Shown: positions 49,161-61,083 of the stretch, piece by piece
How positions within the stretch are numbered: position 1 is the stretch's first letter
Layout: the number at the start of each line of letters is the position of its first letter
The notes under the pieces: generated by a model
Seen by the model: the letters and a program-made list of their open reading frames with translations, nothing else
Database searches by the model: none
Told to the model about the DNA's origin: nothing
Assembly: GCA_007844125.1 (NCBI GenBank)
Contig: CM017573.1
Coordinates: 10,948,715-11,012,714, forward strand
Reading direction: 5' to 3'
DNA: 64,000 nucleotides
Source of the DNA: Sinonovacula constricta
Lineage: Eukaryota > Mollusca > Bivalvia > Cardiida > Solecurtidae
Position numbers and translations under genes: made by a program

Positions 49161-49789
49161 TTTCTTTTTTTGTGTTATGTCTCGTCTCTGTGTTGTTTTT
49201 CTTTGTCACATTTACATTTACCCTGTTTGCCTTTGTCTGCAGGTAGATACAATTTAAATATCTGTGGTAATTTTGATAGGACCTTTTCTTATTATTATTT
49301 CCTATTAAGAAAGTGGTAAGGTGTTCTTGTTCTTGAGTCTTTGCATAGATGCAGCAAATATAGTGAGCTGCAGATGCCAGTATCATCAGTTGTCGAATAA
49401 TTCAAGGTAGAAAGACTAGCAAGAGAATCACTCAAACTGGACGGATCTCATCTGCCAGCACAACAGTACTGTACACAATGCAGAAAGTATGCTCTATCTT
49501 TATCTTCAAGACACATTGGCAACATGTGCACGGACCAAGCTCTGGTAACATGTCATTTACAGCAGTGAAGCAAGGTACAATGCAAAGAGAAAAAAAAAGC
49601 CAAGTTCTTTTAGTTTTTACTTACTGTTTTGAGAACAAAAGAAACAAACACGGGTAGCCACTGTGAAGGTTCTTTCCAGGATTCTTTTTGTAAAAGCAGA
49701 GCAGAAAGCGGCAACATTATCTCCAAGTCCATCAAGATGGCGTCTACTTGCCTGTGATGACTATACATGTACTATGGCCTGACAGTGTA

Positions 49790-50330
49790 TACTCCTGTCC
49801 AAGATGGGTACGGGATGGCCTAAGGGGGTGTTATCTTGGATGATTTGGGTAAAGTATTGCCTGCAATGAGCATACTGTGGACTACTATGGTGGGTATATT
49901 TTTGCTTGATTTGGGAAGAGATGGTCTGAGAGGGCATCATCTTGCCTGATTTGGGTACAGGTTGCCCTGAAAGGGTAAAATGTTGCCTGGATTGGGTATA
50001 TGTTCAGCTGAGAGAATATAAGCTTGCACGATTTGGGGGATACTTTGGCCTGAGGGGGTATACGATTGCCTAATTTGGATACCAGTATGGACTGAGAGGG
50101 TACAATATAGCCTGAGTGGATATTCTTTGGAGTAATATGGTATCAACTTGCCTAATAGGTGTGTAATTTGGCCTGAGTGGAAACAATCTTAACTAATTTG
50201 TGTATAGTCTCGTGGCTGCGATGAGAATACAATGGCACGTGAGGGTGTACTATTTTCTGAGATGAGTATACATTGACCTGAGGGTTAAAATCATGACTAA
50301 GTTGGTAAAATTACTAGCTTAAAGATCTAT
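49790..50330 (+). repeat. Degenerate minisatellite, ~46-bp units
   Basis: Repeating words TTGCCTGATTTGGGTA and TGGCCTGAGAGGGTATA alternate with a period near 46 bp and much drift. The array grades into the shorter-unit array that follows. Confidence 0.7.
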
Positions 50331-51350
50331 GGCAAAGTCTGAGGAGTGAATAATATGGTCTGAGGGGTATACAATATGGTCTGATGGGCATATATTATAG
50401 TCTGAGGGGTAGGGGGTATAGGATGGTCTGAGTGGGGTATAGTATGGTCTGAGGGGAGTATATGGTCTGGGATTATAGTATGGTCTGAGGGGTAGGGGTA
50501 TAGTATGATCTGAGTTGGGTATAGTATGGTCTGAGGGTAGTATATGGTCTGGGATTATAGTATGGTCTGAGGGGCTGTACTATATGGTCTGAGGGGTATG
50601 TAGTTTGGTCTGATGGGTGTATAGTATGGTCCGAGGGGTGTATTATATGATCAGAGGGGTGTGTACATTATCGTCTGAGGGGTGTGTATAGTGTGGTCTG
50701 AGAGGGGTGTGTGTGTATAGTGTGGTCTGCGGGAGGTGCATAGTATGGTCTGAGGGGTGTACAGTATGATCTGAGGGGTGTATTATATGATCAGAGGGGT
50801 GTGTACATTATGGTCTGAGGGGGGTATTATTTGGTCAGGGGGGTATGGTATGGTCTGATGTGTAAAGTATGGTCTGAGGGGTGTATTATATGATCAGAGG
50901 GGTGTGTACATTATGGTCTGAGGGGGGTATTATATGGTCAGGGGGGTGTGTACATTATGGTCTGAGGGGGGTATTATATGGTCAGAGGGGTGTGTACATT
51001 ATGGTCTGAGGGGGGTATTATATGGTCAGGGGGGTATGGTATGGCCTGATGTGTAAACTATGGTCTGAGGGGTGTATTATATGATGTGATAGGTGTGTAC
51101 ACTATGGTCTGAGGGGTGTATTATATGATGTGAGAGATGTGTACACTATGGTCTGAGGGGAGTATAGTATGGTCTGAGGGGTGTGTATAATATTGTCTAG
51201 GGTGTATAGTATGGTTTGAGGGGTGTAGAGTATGATCTGAGGGGGGTAGTATGGTCGGGGGGGTATGTAGTATGGTATCAGGAGGGTGTATAGTATGGTC
51301 TAAGTGGTGTATAGTATGGCACAAGGTAAAATTATATGACCTGAGGGTTG
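50330..51350 (+). repeat. ~20-25-bp minisatellite (GGTCTGAGGGG units)
   Basis: Dozens of units such as TATGGTCTGAGGGGTGTA with variable spacers, some in higher-order blocks (for example GTGTGTACATTATGGTCTGA repeated between 50.8 and 51.1 kb). It is interrupted by the hAT element at 51357. Confidence 0.9.
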
Positions 51351-52289
51351 GGTGGGCAGGGACCGACAAATCCTTTGCCCGGTGCCCGCGGGCAACCAGC
51401 TTTGATCTGCCGGGCCAGCAAATTCTTTTAGAGCTGGTCCGCCGGACCACCATAAAACTCCGTTAGTTGTTGCCCGGGGTGGTGGTAATTATATCAAGAT
51501 GCCAAATAAACAACGCCAGGTCACAGTGCACTCGACGTACTGTGTATTGTAATTTGGGCCCGTATGCATTGTTAATCACGTATGCGTGTTTTCATAGCGC
51601 CTCGATCGATAATAATGACACACAGCAGCAAACATGATTGCTCTCGCTACACGACGTCCAATGAAGACGTACACATGCGAGGTGACTATGGTATTTCCCG
51701 CCAACTATCGAAACTCCGCCTACCTAATAACCATTCGCATAATTTTGCGGGTATCGTTAAACGGCTCTCAACGAGTGTTGTGTACTACTGAAGAAAACGC
51801 CACCAATACTCCGCATACCTAATAAACTATGCATGAAAAGGAGTGTCCCGTGCATATATTATGATTTATTTGTTATTGTTAACCGATTTTTACGCTCCGC
51901 CCACTACTGCTAATGACAGGATTGATTGACAGCGACTGGCTAAAGTGCCGGCATGTTTGTGTGCTCGACTGTCGGCATATAATTAACGCAATTTAGGTAA
52001 AGTTTGTTGCTGAGCACTTATTATTGTTGTCTGTTATGATTGATTAATTTGTTCGGACGGCAATTAATTAAGTTTTGATGTCAAGTTAATACGTAACAGA
52101 CGTAATATCGGTCTTTCTTTAAAAAGTATCGGCGTCCGAATTAAAGACGTCAGTAATCATCACCCTTCGCCGATCATTTAATAATATTTAATGGTTTTAA
52201 TTATTCGAAGTTTGTAATGAGAAGTGCTAATAATGGAACTAAAACTGATATATATATATTCTGTTGTTGTTTTTTATCAATCATGCAAA

Positions 52290-52529
52290 ATGGCACAGCG
52301 TTCACTACTAGATTTTGGTGTGTCTAAGACGCGAAAGTTCAGCGAGTCATTTAGGAAAGAGAATGATGCTGCAACTGCAGACCGTCAAGCCCCACCCACA
52401 CCCCAAGGAAAGCATCAGTCTGGACATACAAGTCCATCAAACCCAAAACGACTTAAGTTCTCAGATCAAGAGGATGATCAGAACCAAAGGGCACAGCCGG
52501 ATGAAGTCATGAACATTTCCCCCTGGTGA
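52290..52529 (+). pseudogene. hAT transposase N-terminal fragment
   Basis: An ATG in the context AAAATGG opens 79 codons: MAQRSLLDFGVSKTRKFSES, then a polar, Pro/Gln/Ser-rich region with NPKRLKFSDQEDDQ, ending at TGA. KRLKF may be a nuclear localisation signal. The catalytic middle of the transposase is missing from the element. A GT lies just before the stop (52526), but its phase does not match the downstream fragment, so no joined product can be claimed. Confidence 0.6.
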
Positions 52530-52756
52530 ACATCATGGTTACCCTTTCACCCTCAACAGCTAAATGCGAGTGATAATTCTTAGGTAAATCATTTATGGTG
52601 AAAGCAAATATGTAAAAATGTATGATAAAAAAATGGTAACCTCTGCAAAATAAAATTAGTTTAGAATATTACATGGCAAATTCATTTTAAATAATTCAAT
52701 ACCAGTCTCTTAAAATTGTTTTCAGAAAATTATCATGTTTTGTATTTATTTTTCAG

Positions 52757-52944
52757 CTAAGAACATTATCAAGACGTGTCTGAGGGCGAATCTCAAACAG
52801 GAGACATTGGAAGCCTTGATGAGGGTCAAAAGTGATGGTCCAGATTTCAGCCAGTACAATCCCACAGCAGCCATACACCTGTGGATGAGTAGCGGTCCAG
52901 GAACAAGAAATCTGTCAGGACACCAGAAACCACAGAAACATTGA
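52757..52944 (+). pseudogene. hAT transposase C-terminal fragment
   Basis: An acceptor-like TTATTTTTCAG precedes KNIIKTCLRANLKQETLEAL, then MRVKSDGPDFSQYNPTAAIH and LW. The pattern L..lmrvk.dGp...ynp..Ai..W is that of hAT transposases after the dimerisation domain. A stop follows at 52942-52944. Confidence 0.75.
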
Positions 52945-53376
52945 TAACTGTGTGACTGTAGATTCATAACTCCAAGAACAATGGACAGTTTGAGTATTAT
53001 ATACTAATAGACATGTGTCTCTATAAATATAGTGTGACCTGTACAGTGTAAGCTTGGATAGTTACCCGTACTTACCTCAGATCTTGACTACTTTATGTGT
53101 TATTTATTTACTGTGCACATTTTAGAATAATAATAAACTAGCATTTATTTATAATGTTGTATTATGGAATAAAATGCATTGATGTTATTTATTATAAAGC
53201 AGGAATATGAATTTTGTTTGTAATAAAGGGATGTATCGTTAAATAAATGTTGTTGCATGACAAACTGTGTTATTTATGATTGACAATTTCACGCGATTTT
53301 CCGGGCAACCAGAAACAAATTCTACTTGCCCAGTGGGCAACAAGAAAATTTAAGAATTTGTCGGTCCCTGGGTGGG

Positions 53377-53556
53377 TCTTTTAAACATGGTTGCATGTTT
53401 AATATTATGACTTAAAAGGGGTAATTGTCTGACAGAGTATAATCTGTAATGAGGTGAAAATACATGTAAAATATAGCCTGAGGTTTATATGGCCTAAAGG
53501 GTTACAACCTGGCTTGTGGCGAATAAAATATGAGCTAAGATGACTAATATGGCTGA

Positions 53557-53557
<1 letters not shown>
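53377..53557 (+). repeat. Decayed continuation of the ~22-bp minisatellite
   Basis: After the hAT element, degenerate units with AGCCTGAGGTTTATATGG, GGCCTAAAGGGTTACAA and similar words continue the array that precedes the element. Confidence 0.6.

Positions 53558-53635
<78 letters not shown>
53558..53635. repeat. (TA)n microsatellite
   Basis: About 78 bp of uninterrupted alternating TA. It follows the decayed end of the ggtctgagggg array. Confidence 0.95.
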
Positions 53636-53637
<2 letters not shown>

Positions 53638-54213
53638 CAGTGTTTGAGAATCTTAAAACAGTTATTGTTAGGTCTGAAAATCTTAATAAATATATTATAT
53701 AATATTTGAATTTCATCTAATAATATTACAATTGGCTTTATTCTATGCAAATGATGTATCACATGTATATGAAACAAATTTATTGGCAGTAACACAAAAT
53801 TAACCAGAAATGGCCGTGTGCCTATTCATAATTATCATGAACATAACAGTGGCATACTTGTTCAACATACTGCTGTGTTGTATCCTAATCAAATTCCTCC
53901 TCTTCAATCAAAGGCTGTATAACAAAATCAAATTGAACACAAAAATTCACAGTTACCAAAGTAATCTTAAAAAGATTTTTATTTACATATCACCTTTAAA
54001 AACATATATACATGGCCTTAAAATAGTAATGTAACAACTGAGTACATCATAAGATACATTAAAAACTTAAACATTTAATTTATGATTGTTTTTCATTTTT
54101 GATTTGTGATATCGTTTGATTTTTTAATACACTTTGCAAATGATAAGAAATATCAAGATATAGATCAAATTGATAAAACCAATATGCATCAAAATGATGA
54201 TACATACATAAAT
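53636..54213. other. AT-rich spacer before the satellite
   Basis: No gene recognised. A 74-codon frame at 53810-54034 is hydrophobic and then Lys/Ile-rich, with no recognisable family; it is probably a chance frame in AT-rich DNA. Confidence 0.5.
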
Positions 54214-57200
54214 AGGTGAGGACTAAGCCTGCATACAGTACAAATGGCAAGTTTCTGACAACATAAATAGGTGAGGACTAAGCCTGCATACAGTACAAAT
54301 GGCAAGTTTCTGACAACATAACTAGGTGGGGACTAAGCCTGCAGACAGTACAAATGGGTGAGGACTAAGCCTGCATACAGTACAAATGGGTGAGGACTAA
54401 GCCTGCATACAGTACAAATGGGTGAGGACTAAGCCTGCATACAGTACAAATGGGTGAGGACTAAGCCTGCATACAGTAGAAATGGGTGAGGACTAAGCCT
54501 GCATACAGTAGAAATGGGTGAGGACTAAGCCAGCATACAGTAGAAATGGGTGAGGACTAAGCCTGCATACAGTACAAATGGGTGAGGACTAAGCCTGCAT
54601 ACAGTACAAATGGGTGAGGACTAAGCCTGCATACAGTACAAATGGGTGAGGACTAAGCCTGCATACAGTACAAATGGGTGAGGACTAAGCCTGCATACAG
54701 TAGAAATGGGTGAGGACTAAGCCTGCATACAGTAGAAATGGGTGAGGACTAAGCCTGCATACAGTAGAAATGGGTGAGGACTAAGCCTGCAGACAGTACA
54801 AATGGGTGAGGACTAAGCCTGCATACAGTACAAATGGGTGAGGACTAAGCCTGCATACAGTAGAAATAGGTGGGGACTAAGCCTGCAGACAGTACAAATG
54901 GGTGAGGACTAAGCCTGCATACAGTAGAAATGGGTGAGGACTAAGCCTGCATACAGTACAAATGGGTGAGGACTAAGCCTGCATACAGTACAAATGGGTG
55001 AGGACTAAGCCTGCATACAGTACAAATGGGTGAGGACTAAGCCTGCATACAGTAGAAATGGGTGAGGACTAAGCCTGCATACAGTAGAAATGGGTGAGGA
55101 CTAAGCCAGCATACAGTAGAAATGGGTGAGGACTAAGCCTGCATACAGTAGAAATGGGTGAGGACTAAGCCTGCATACAGTACAAATGGGTGAGGACTAA
55201 GCCTGCATACAGTAGAAATAGGTGGGGACTAAGCCTGCAGACAGTACAAATGGGTGAGGACTAAGCCTGCATACAGTACAAATGGATGAGGACTAAGCCT
55301 GCATACAGTACAAATGGCAAGTTTCTGACAACATAAATAGGTGGGGACTAAGCCTGCATACAGTACAAATGGCAAGTTTCTGACAACATAAATAGGTGGG
55401 GACTAAGCCTGCATACAGTACAAATGGATGAGGACTAAGCATGCATACAGTACAAATGGCAAGTTTCTGACAACATAAATAGGTGGGGACTAAGCCTGCA
55501 GACAGTACAAATGGGTGAGGACTAAGCCTGCATACAGTACAAATGGGTGAGGACTAAGCCTGCATACAGTACAAATGGGTGAGGACTAAGCCTGCATACA
55601 GTAGAAATGGGTGAGGACTAAGCCTGCATACAGTACAAATGGGTGAGGACTAAGCCTGCATACAGTACAAATGGGTGAGGACTAAGCCTGCATACAGTAC
55701 AAATGGCAAGTTTCTGACAACATAAATAGGTGGGGACTAAGCCTGCATACATTACAAATGGGTGAGGACTAAGCCTGCATACAGTACAAATGGGTGAGGA
55801 CTAAGCCTGCATACATTACAAATGGGTGAGGACTAAGCCTGCATACAGTAGAAATGGGTGAGGACTAAGCCTGCATACAGTACAAATGGGTGAGGACTAA
55901 GCCTGCATACAGTAGAAATGGGTGAGGACTAAGCCTGCATACATTACAAATGGGTGAGGACTAAGCCTGCATACATTACAAATGGGTGAGGACTAAGCCT
56001 GCATACAGTAGAAATGGGTGAGGACTAAGCCTGCATACAGTACAAATGGGTGAGGACTAAGCCTGCATACAGTACAAATGGGTGAGGACTAAGCCTGCAT
56101 ACATTACAAATGGGTGAGGACTAAGCCTGCATACAGTAGAAATGGGTGAGGACTAAGCCAGCATACAGTAGAAATGGGTGAGGACTAAGCCTGCATACAG
56201 TAGAAATGGGTGAGGACTAAGCCTGCATACAGTAGAAATGGGTGAGGACTAAGCCTGCATACAGTACAAATGGGTGAGGACTAAGCCTGCATACATTACA
56301 AATGGGTGAGGACTAAGCCTGCATACAGTACAAATGGGTGAGGACTAAGCCTGCATACAGTACAAATGGGTGAGGACTAAGCCTGCATACAGTACAAATG
56401 GGTGAGGACTAAGCCTGCATACAGTACAAATGGGTGAGGACTAAGCCTGCATATACATTACAAATGGGTGAGGACTAAGCCTGCATACAGTAGAAATGGG
56501 TGAGGACTAAGCCTGCATACATTACAAATGGGTGAGGACTAAGCCTGCATACAGTAGAAATGGGTGAGGACTAAGCCTGCATACATTACAAATGGGTGAG
56601 GACTAAGCCTGCATACAGTACAAATGGGTGAGGACTAAGCCTGCATACATTACAAATGGGTGAGGACTAAGCCTGCATACAGTACAAATGGGTGAGGACT
56701 AAGCTTGCATACATTACAAATGGGTGAGGACTAAGCCTGCATACAGTAGAAATGGGTGAGGACTAAGCCTGCATACAGTACAAATGGGTGAGGACTAAGC
56801 CTGCATACAGTACAAATGGGTGAGGACTAAGCCTGCATACAGTAGAAATGGGTGAGGACTTAGCCTGCATACAGTAGAAATGGGTGAGGACTAAGCCTGC
56901 ATACAGTAGAAATGGGTGAGGACTAAGCCAGCATACAGTAGAAATGGGTGAGGACTAAGCCTGCATACAGTAGAAATAGGTGAGGACTAAGCCTGCATAC
57001 AGTAGAAATGGGTGAGGACTAAGCCTGCATACAGTACAAATGGGTGAGGACTAAGCCTGCATACAGTAGAAATGGGTGAGGACTAAGCCTGCATACAGTA
57101 GAAATGGGTGAGGACTAAGCCTGCATACAGTACAAATGGGTGAGGACTAAGCCTGCATACAGTAGAAATGGGTGAGGACTAAGCCTGCATACAGTACAAA

Positions 57201-59899
57201 TGGGTGAGGACTAAGCCTGCATACAGTAGAAATGGGTGAGGACTAAGCCTGCATACAGTAGAAATGGGTGAGGACTAAGCCTGCATACAGTAGAAATAGG
57301 TGAGGACTAAGCCTGCATACAGTAGAAATGGGTGAGGACTAAGCCTGCATACAGTAGAAATGGGTGAGGACTAAGCCAGCATACAGTAGAAATGGGTGAG
57401 GACTAAGCCTGCATACAGTACAAATGGGTGAGGATTAAGCCTGCATACAGTAGAAATGGGTGAGGACTAAGCCAGCATACAGTAGAAATGGGTGAGGACT
57501 AAGCCTGCATACAGTAGAAATGGGTGAGGACTAAGCCTGCATACAGTACAAATGGGTGAGGACTAAGCCTGCATACAGTAGAAATGGGTGAGGACTAAGC
57601 CTGCATACAGTAGAAATGGGTGAGGACTAAGCCTGCATACAGTACAAATGGGTGAGGACTAAGCCTGCATACAGTAGAAATGGGTGAGGACTAAGCCTGC
57701 ATACAGTAGAAATGGGTGAGGACTAAGCCTGCATACAGTACAAATGGGTGAGGACTTAGCCTGCATACAGTACAAATGGGTGAGGACTAAGCCTGCATAC
57801 AGTACAAATGGGTGAGGACTAAGCCTGCATACAGTAGAAATGGGTGAGGACTAAGCCTGCATACAGTACAAATGGGTGAGGACTAAGCCTGCATACAGTA
57901 GAAATGGGTGAGGACTAAGCCTGCATACAGTACAAATGGGTGAGGACTAAGCCAGCATACAGTAGAAATGGGTGAGGACTAAGCCTGCATACAGTAGAAA
58001 TGGGTGAGGACTAAGCCTGCATACAGTACAAATGGGTGAGGACTAAGCCAGCATACAGTACAAATGGGTGAGGACTAAGCCTGCATACAGTACAAATGGG
58101 TGAGGACTAAGCCTGCATACAGTACAAATGGGTGAGGACTAAGCCTGCATACAGTAGAAATGGGTGAGGACTAAGCCTGCATACAGTAGAAATGGGTGAG
58201 GACTAAGCCAGCATACAGTAGAAATGGGTGAGGACTAAGCCTGCATACAGTAGAAATGGGTGAGGACTAAGCCAGCATACAGTAGAAATGGGTGAGGACT
58301 AAGCCAGCATACAGTAGAAATGGGTGAGGACTAAGCCTGCATACAGTAGAAATGGGTGAGGACTAAGCCAGCATACAGTAGAAATAGGTGAGGACTAAGC
58401 CAGCATACAGTACAAATGGGTGAGGACTAAGCCTGCATACAGTACAAATGGGTGAGGACTAAGCCTGCATACAGTCCAAATGGGTGAGGACTAAGCCTGC
58501 ATACAGTAGAAATGGCTGAGGACTAGGCCTGCATACAGTAGAAATGGGTGAGGACTAAGCCAGCATACAGTAGAAATGGGTGAGGACTAAGCCAGCATAC
58601 AGTAGAAATGGGTGAGGACTAAGCCAGCATACAGTACAAATGGGTGAGGACTAAGCCTGCATACAGTAGAAATGGGTGAGGACTAAGCCTGCATACAGTA
58701 GAAATGGGTGAGGACTAAGCCTGCATACAGTACAAATGGGTGAGGACTAAGCCAGCATACAGTAGAAATGGGTGAGGACTAAGCCTGCATACAGTAGAAA
58801 TGGGTGAGGACTAAGCCTGCATACAGTAGAAATGGGTGAGGACTAAGCCTGCATACAGTAGAAATGGGTGAGGACTAAGCCAGCATACAGTAGAAATGGG
58901 TGAGGACTAAGCCAACATACAGTAGAAATGGGTGAGGACTAAGCCTGCATACAGTAGAAATGGGTGAGGACTAAGCCTGCATACAGTAGAAATGGGTGAG
59001 GACTAAGCCTGCATACATTACAAATGGGTGAGGACTAAGCCAGCATACAGTAGAAATGGGTGAGGACTAAGCCAGCATACAGTAGAAATGGGTGAGGACT
59101 AAGCCAGCATACAGTAGAAATGGGTGAGGACTAAGCCTGCATACAGTAGAAATGGGTGAGGACTAAGCCAGCATACAGTAGAAATGGGTGAGGACTAAGC
59201 CAGCATACAGTAGAAATGGGTGAGGACTAAGCCTGCATACAGTAGAAATGGGTGAGGACTAAGCCTGCATACAGTAGAAATGGGTGAGGACTAAGCCAGC
59301 ATACAGTAGAAATGGGTGAGGACTAAGCCAGCATACAGTAGAAATGGGTGAGGACTAAGCCTGCATACAGTAGAAATGGGTGAGGACTAAGCCAGCATAC
59401 AGTAGAAATGGGTGAGGACTAAGCCTGCATACAGTAGAAATGGGTGAGGACTAAGCCAGCATACAGTAGAAATGGGTGAGGACTAAGCCTGCATACAGTA
59501 GAAATGGGTGAGGACTAAGCCAGCATACAGTAGAAATGGGTGAGGACTAAGCCAGCATACAGTAGAAATGGGTGAGGACTAAGCCAGCATACAGTACAAA
59601 TGGGTGAGGACTAAGCCAGCATACAGTAGAAATGGGTGAGGACTAAGCCTGCATACAGTAGAAATGGGTGAGGACTAAGCCTGCATACAGTAGAAATGGG
59701 TGAGGACTAAGCCAGCATACAGTAGAAATGGGTGAGGACTAAGCCTGCATACAGTAGAAATGGGTGAGGACTAAGCCTGCATACAGTACAAATGGGTGAG
59801 GACTAAGCCTGCATACAGTAGAAATGGGTGAGGACTAAGCCAGCATACAGTAGAAATGGGTGAGGACTAAGCCAGCATACAGTAGAAATGGGTGAGGAC
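54214..59899 (+). repeat. 32-bp satellite array, left block
   Basis: Head-to-tail units of 32 bp, containing GTGAGGACTAAGCCTGCAT and then ACAGTASAAATGG, about 170-175 copies. Recurrent variants are C or G before AAATGG, CCTGCAT or CCAGCAT, CAGTAC or CATTAC, GCATAC or GCAGAC, and AAATGG or AAATAG. Before about 55.75 kb some units are 55 bp because they carry an extra 23 bp (GCAAGTTTCTGACAACATA and a few bases). There are no spacers and no open frame. Confidence 0.97.
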
Positions 59900-59975
59900 T
59901 AGGGATGTCAACGGATATCCGAATATCCGGATATCCGTCCGAATCGTCGGATATCCGAATCGACTTTGGTATCCG
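59900..59975. repeat. Left-end cluster of GGATATCC motifs in the BED hAT element
   Basis: Within 76 bp of the left terminus the palindrome GGATATCC or a one-base variant recurs about five times (for example CGGATATCCG). hAT transposases are known to bind subterminal repeats in other elements, so these are candidate binding sites (inference). Confidence 0.7.
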
Positions 59976-60583
59976 GATATTCGCTTAAAAATGACATATA
60001 TTTAAAACATTTAATTAAATGTTTTGACCATTTTGCTAAGTTATCTTTCTGCTGTCGTGTCAGTGTGCATTTACACATACGAAGGTGTAACGGATTATCG
60101 ACAGGTGGTGACAGGTGGTGACACGCAGTATTGTATATTTGGCTTCACAGTTTTAGAAATGTGCTAAAGCATGATGGTATGTATAATAACATGCTAATTA
60201 GCCGCCAACGTTTAAAGCTTCTACTGATCCATTTTGTTTAGCGAATACTATCTTTAATTTTCTTAATGAACTTCACAGTTTTAGAAATGTGCTAAAGCTT
60301 ATGTATAATAATTTGCCAATTAACAGCCATTGTTTGAGGCTATCACTTATTTATTCTTTTTGATTAAGAATTATTATCTTTAATTTTGTAAGTTCGGCTT
60401 TATTAAGAAGAGATAGAGCTACAATTATGTAGACAATTAACAGGTTTGTCGGCAAAGATCAGTTACTCATGTTTAATTAAGTCCGTTTGGATTGTATAAA
60501 TAAATTGATGAATTTATCATGTTTTCATTCGATCACGGTGATCTTGACTTATTCACATCCACTTCCTAAACAAATCATTAGTT

Positions 60584-60799
60584 ATGCCTTCCAATCGTCA
60601 GTCCGATGTTTGGCGACATTTTGTAAGGTCCGTAGACAAATCCAACGCAAAATGTAATTACTGCAGCGTAGAGCTAACGTATGGCGGCGGCACATCCAAC
60701 CTCCGCAACCACTTGAAGAATAAGCACCCGTCTATGGTGGCGTCGGCGACTCCCGATACGAAGAAACAAGTTTGTATGACTGACATCGTAACCCCTTAA
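60584..60799 (+). CDS. BED-type zinc-finger fragment of hAT transposase
   Basis: ATG to TAA, 71 codons. VWRHFVRSV is followed by CNYCSVEL (C-x2-C), then TSNLRNHLKNKHP (H-x4-H). This is a complete BED zinc finger, the DNA-binding module found at the N-terminus of many hAT transposases. The RNase H-like catalytic domain and dimerisation domain are absent from the element. The frame has no internal stop. It may be the residue of a longer gene or a short DNA-binding product; expression is unknown. Confidence 0.85.
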   Translation: MPSNRQSDVWRHFVRSVDKSNAKCNYCSVELTYGGGTSNLRNHLKNKHPSMVASATPDTKKQVCMTDIVTP

Positions 60800-61004
60800 A
60801 TACGAAAGCTGTCCACAAATGATGCTGAGCGCATTACCAACGCGTTTTATTGTTCGTATTTCATTATTATTAAAATGATGAAGTGCCTATGCCTATGGAA
60901 ATTTTGATTTAATTATTTCCATTTAGTTGACGATTTAATTATGTCAATGGAAACGTTAGTAACCCCCACACATCCGACTGCAACATCAGTTTTAACTAAG
61001 ATTT

Positions 61005-61083
61005 ATATCCGGATATCCGGATATCCGTTCGGATCGTTCGACGGATATCCGGATACCAAATATAGTATCCTTTGACATCCCTA
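61005..61083. repeat. Right-end cluster of GGATATCC motifs in the BED hAT element
   Basis: This is the mirror of the left cluster: ATATCCGG/GGATATCC units recur up to the terminus at 61083. The terminal-inverted-repeat relation to the left end is clear in the outer 12 bp and then continues as shared short motifs rather than perfect pairing. Confidence 0.7.

Larger units (their letters stand above)
51357..53370 (+). mobile_element. hAT-superfamily DNA transposon, internally deleted
   Basis: The ends are perfect 15-bp inverted repeats, CAGGGACCGACAAAT at 51357 and its reverse complement ending at 53370. Further inside, both ends carry related GCCC...GGGCAA blocks. The element is flanked by GGTGGG at 51351-51356 and 53371-53376, a 6-bp target-site duplication. 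It sits inside a ggtctgagggg minisatellite, which resumes after it. It holds two transposase pieces (52290-52529 and about 52757-52944) and several AATAAA signals near the 3' end. hAT assignment rests on the C-terminal piece; a 6-bp rather than 8-bp duplication is unusual but occurs in some hAT groups. Confidence 0.85.
59900..61083 (+). mobile_element. Non-autonomous hAT transposon with BED-finger ORF, inserted in the satellite
   Basis: The ends are TAGGGATGTCAA at 59900 and TTGACATCCCTA ending at 61083. The element is flanked by a perfect 8-bp duplication GTGAGGAC (59892-59899 and 61084-61091) taken from the satellite unit. This is the hAT signature. Both ends hold clusters of the self-complementary GGATATCC motif. 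The interior is AT-rich and has an internal duplication of CTTCACAGTTTTAGAAATG (60143 and 60271). Only the N-terminal BED finger of the transposase remains. The perfect duplication implies recent insertion. Confidence 0.93.

Noticed and set aside
51121..51453. His/Thr/Pro-rich 110-codon - strand frame
   Set aside because: It crosses from the ggtctgagggg minisatellite into the hAT end, so it is a repeat product.
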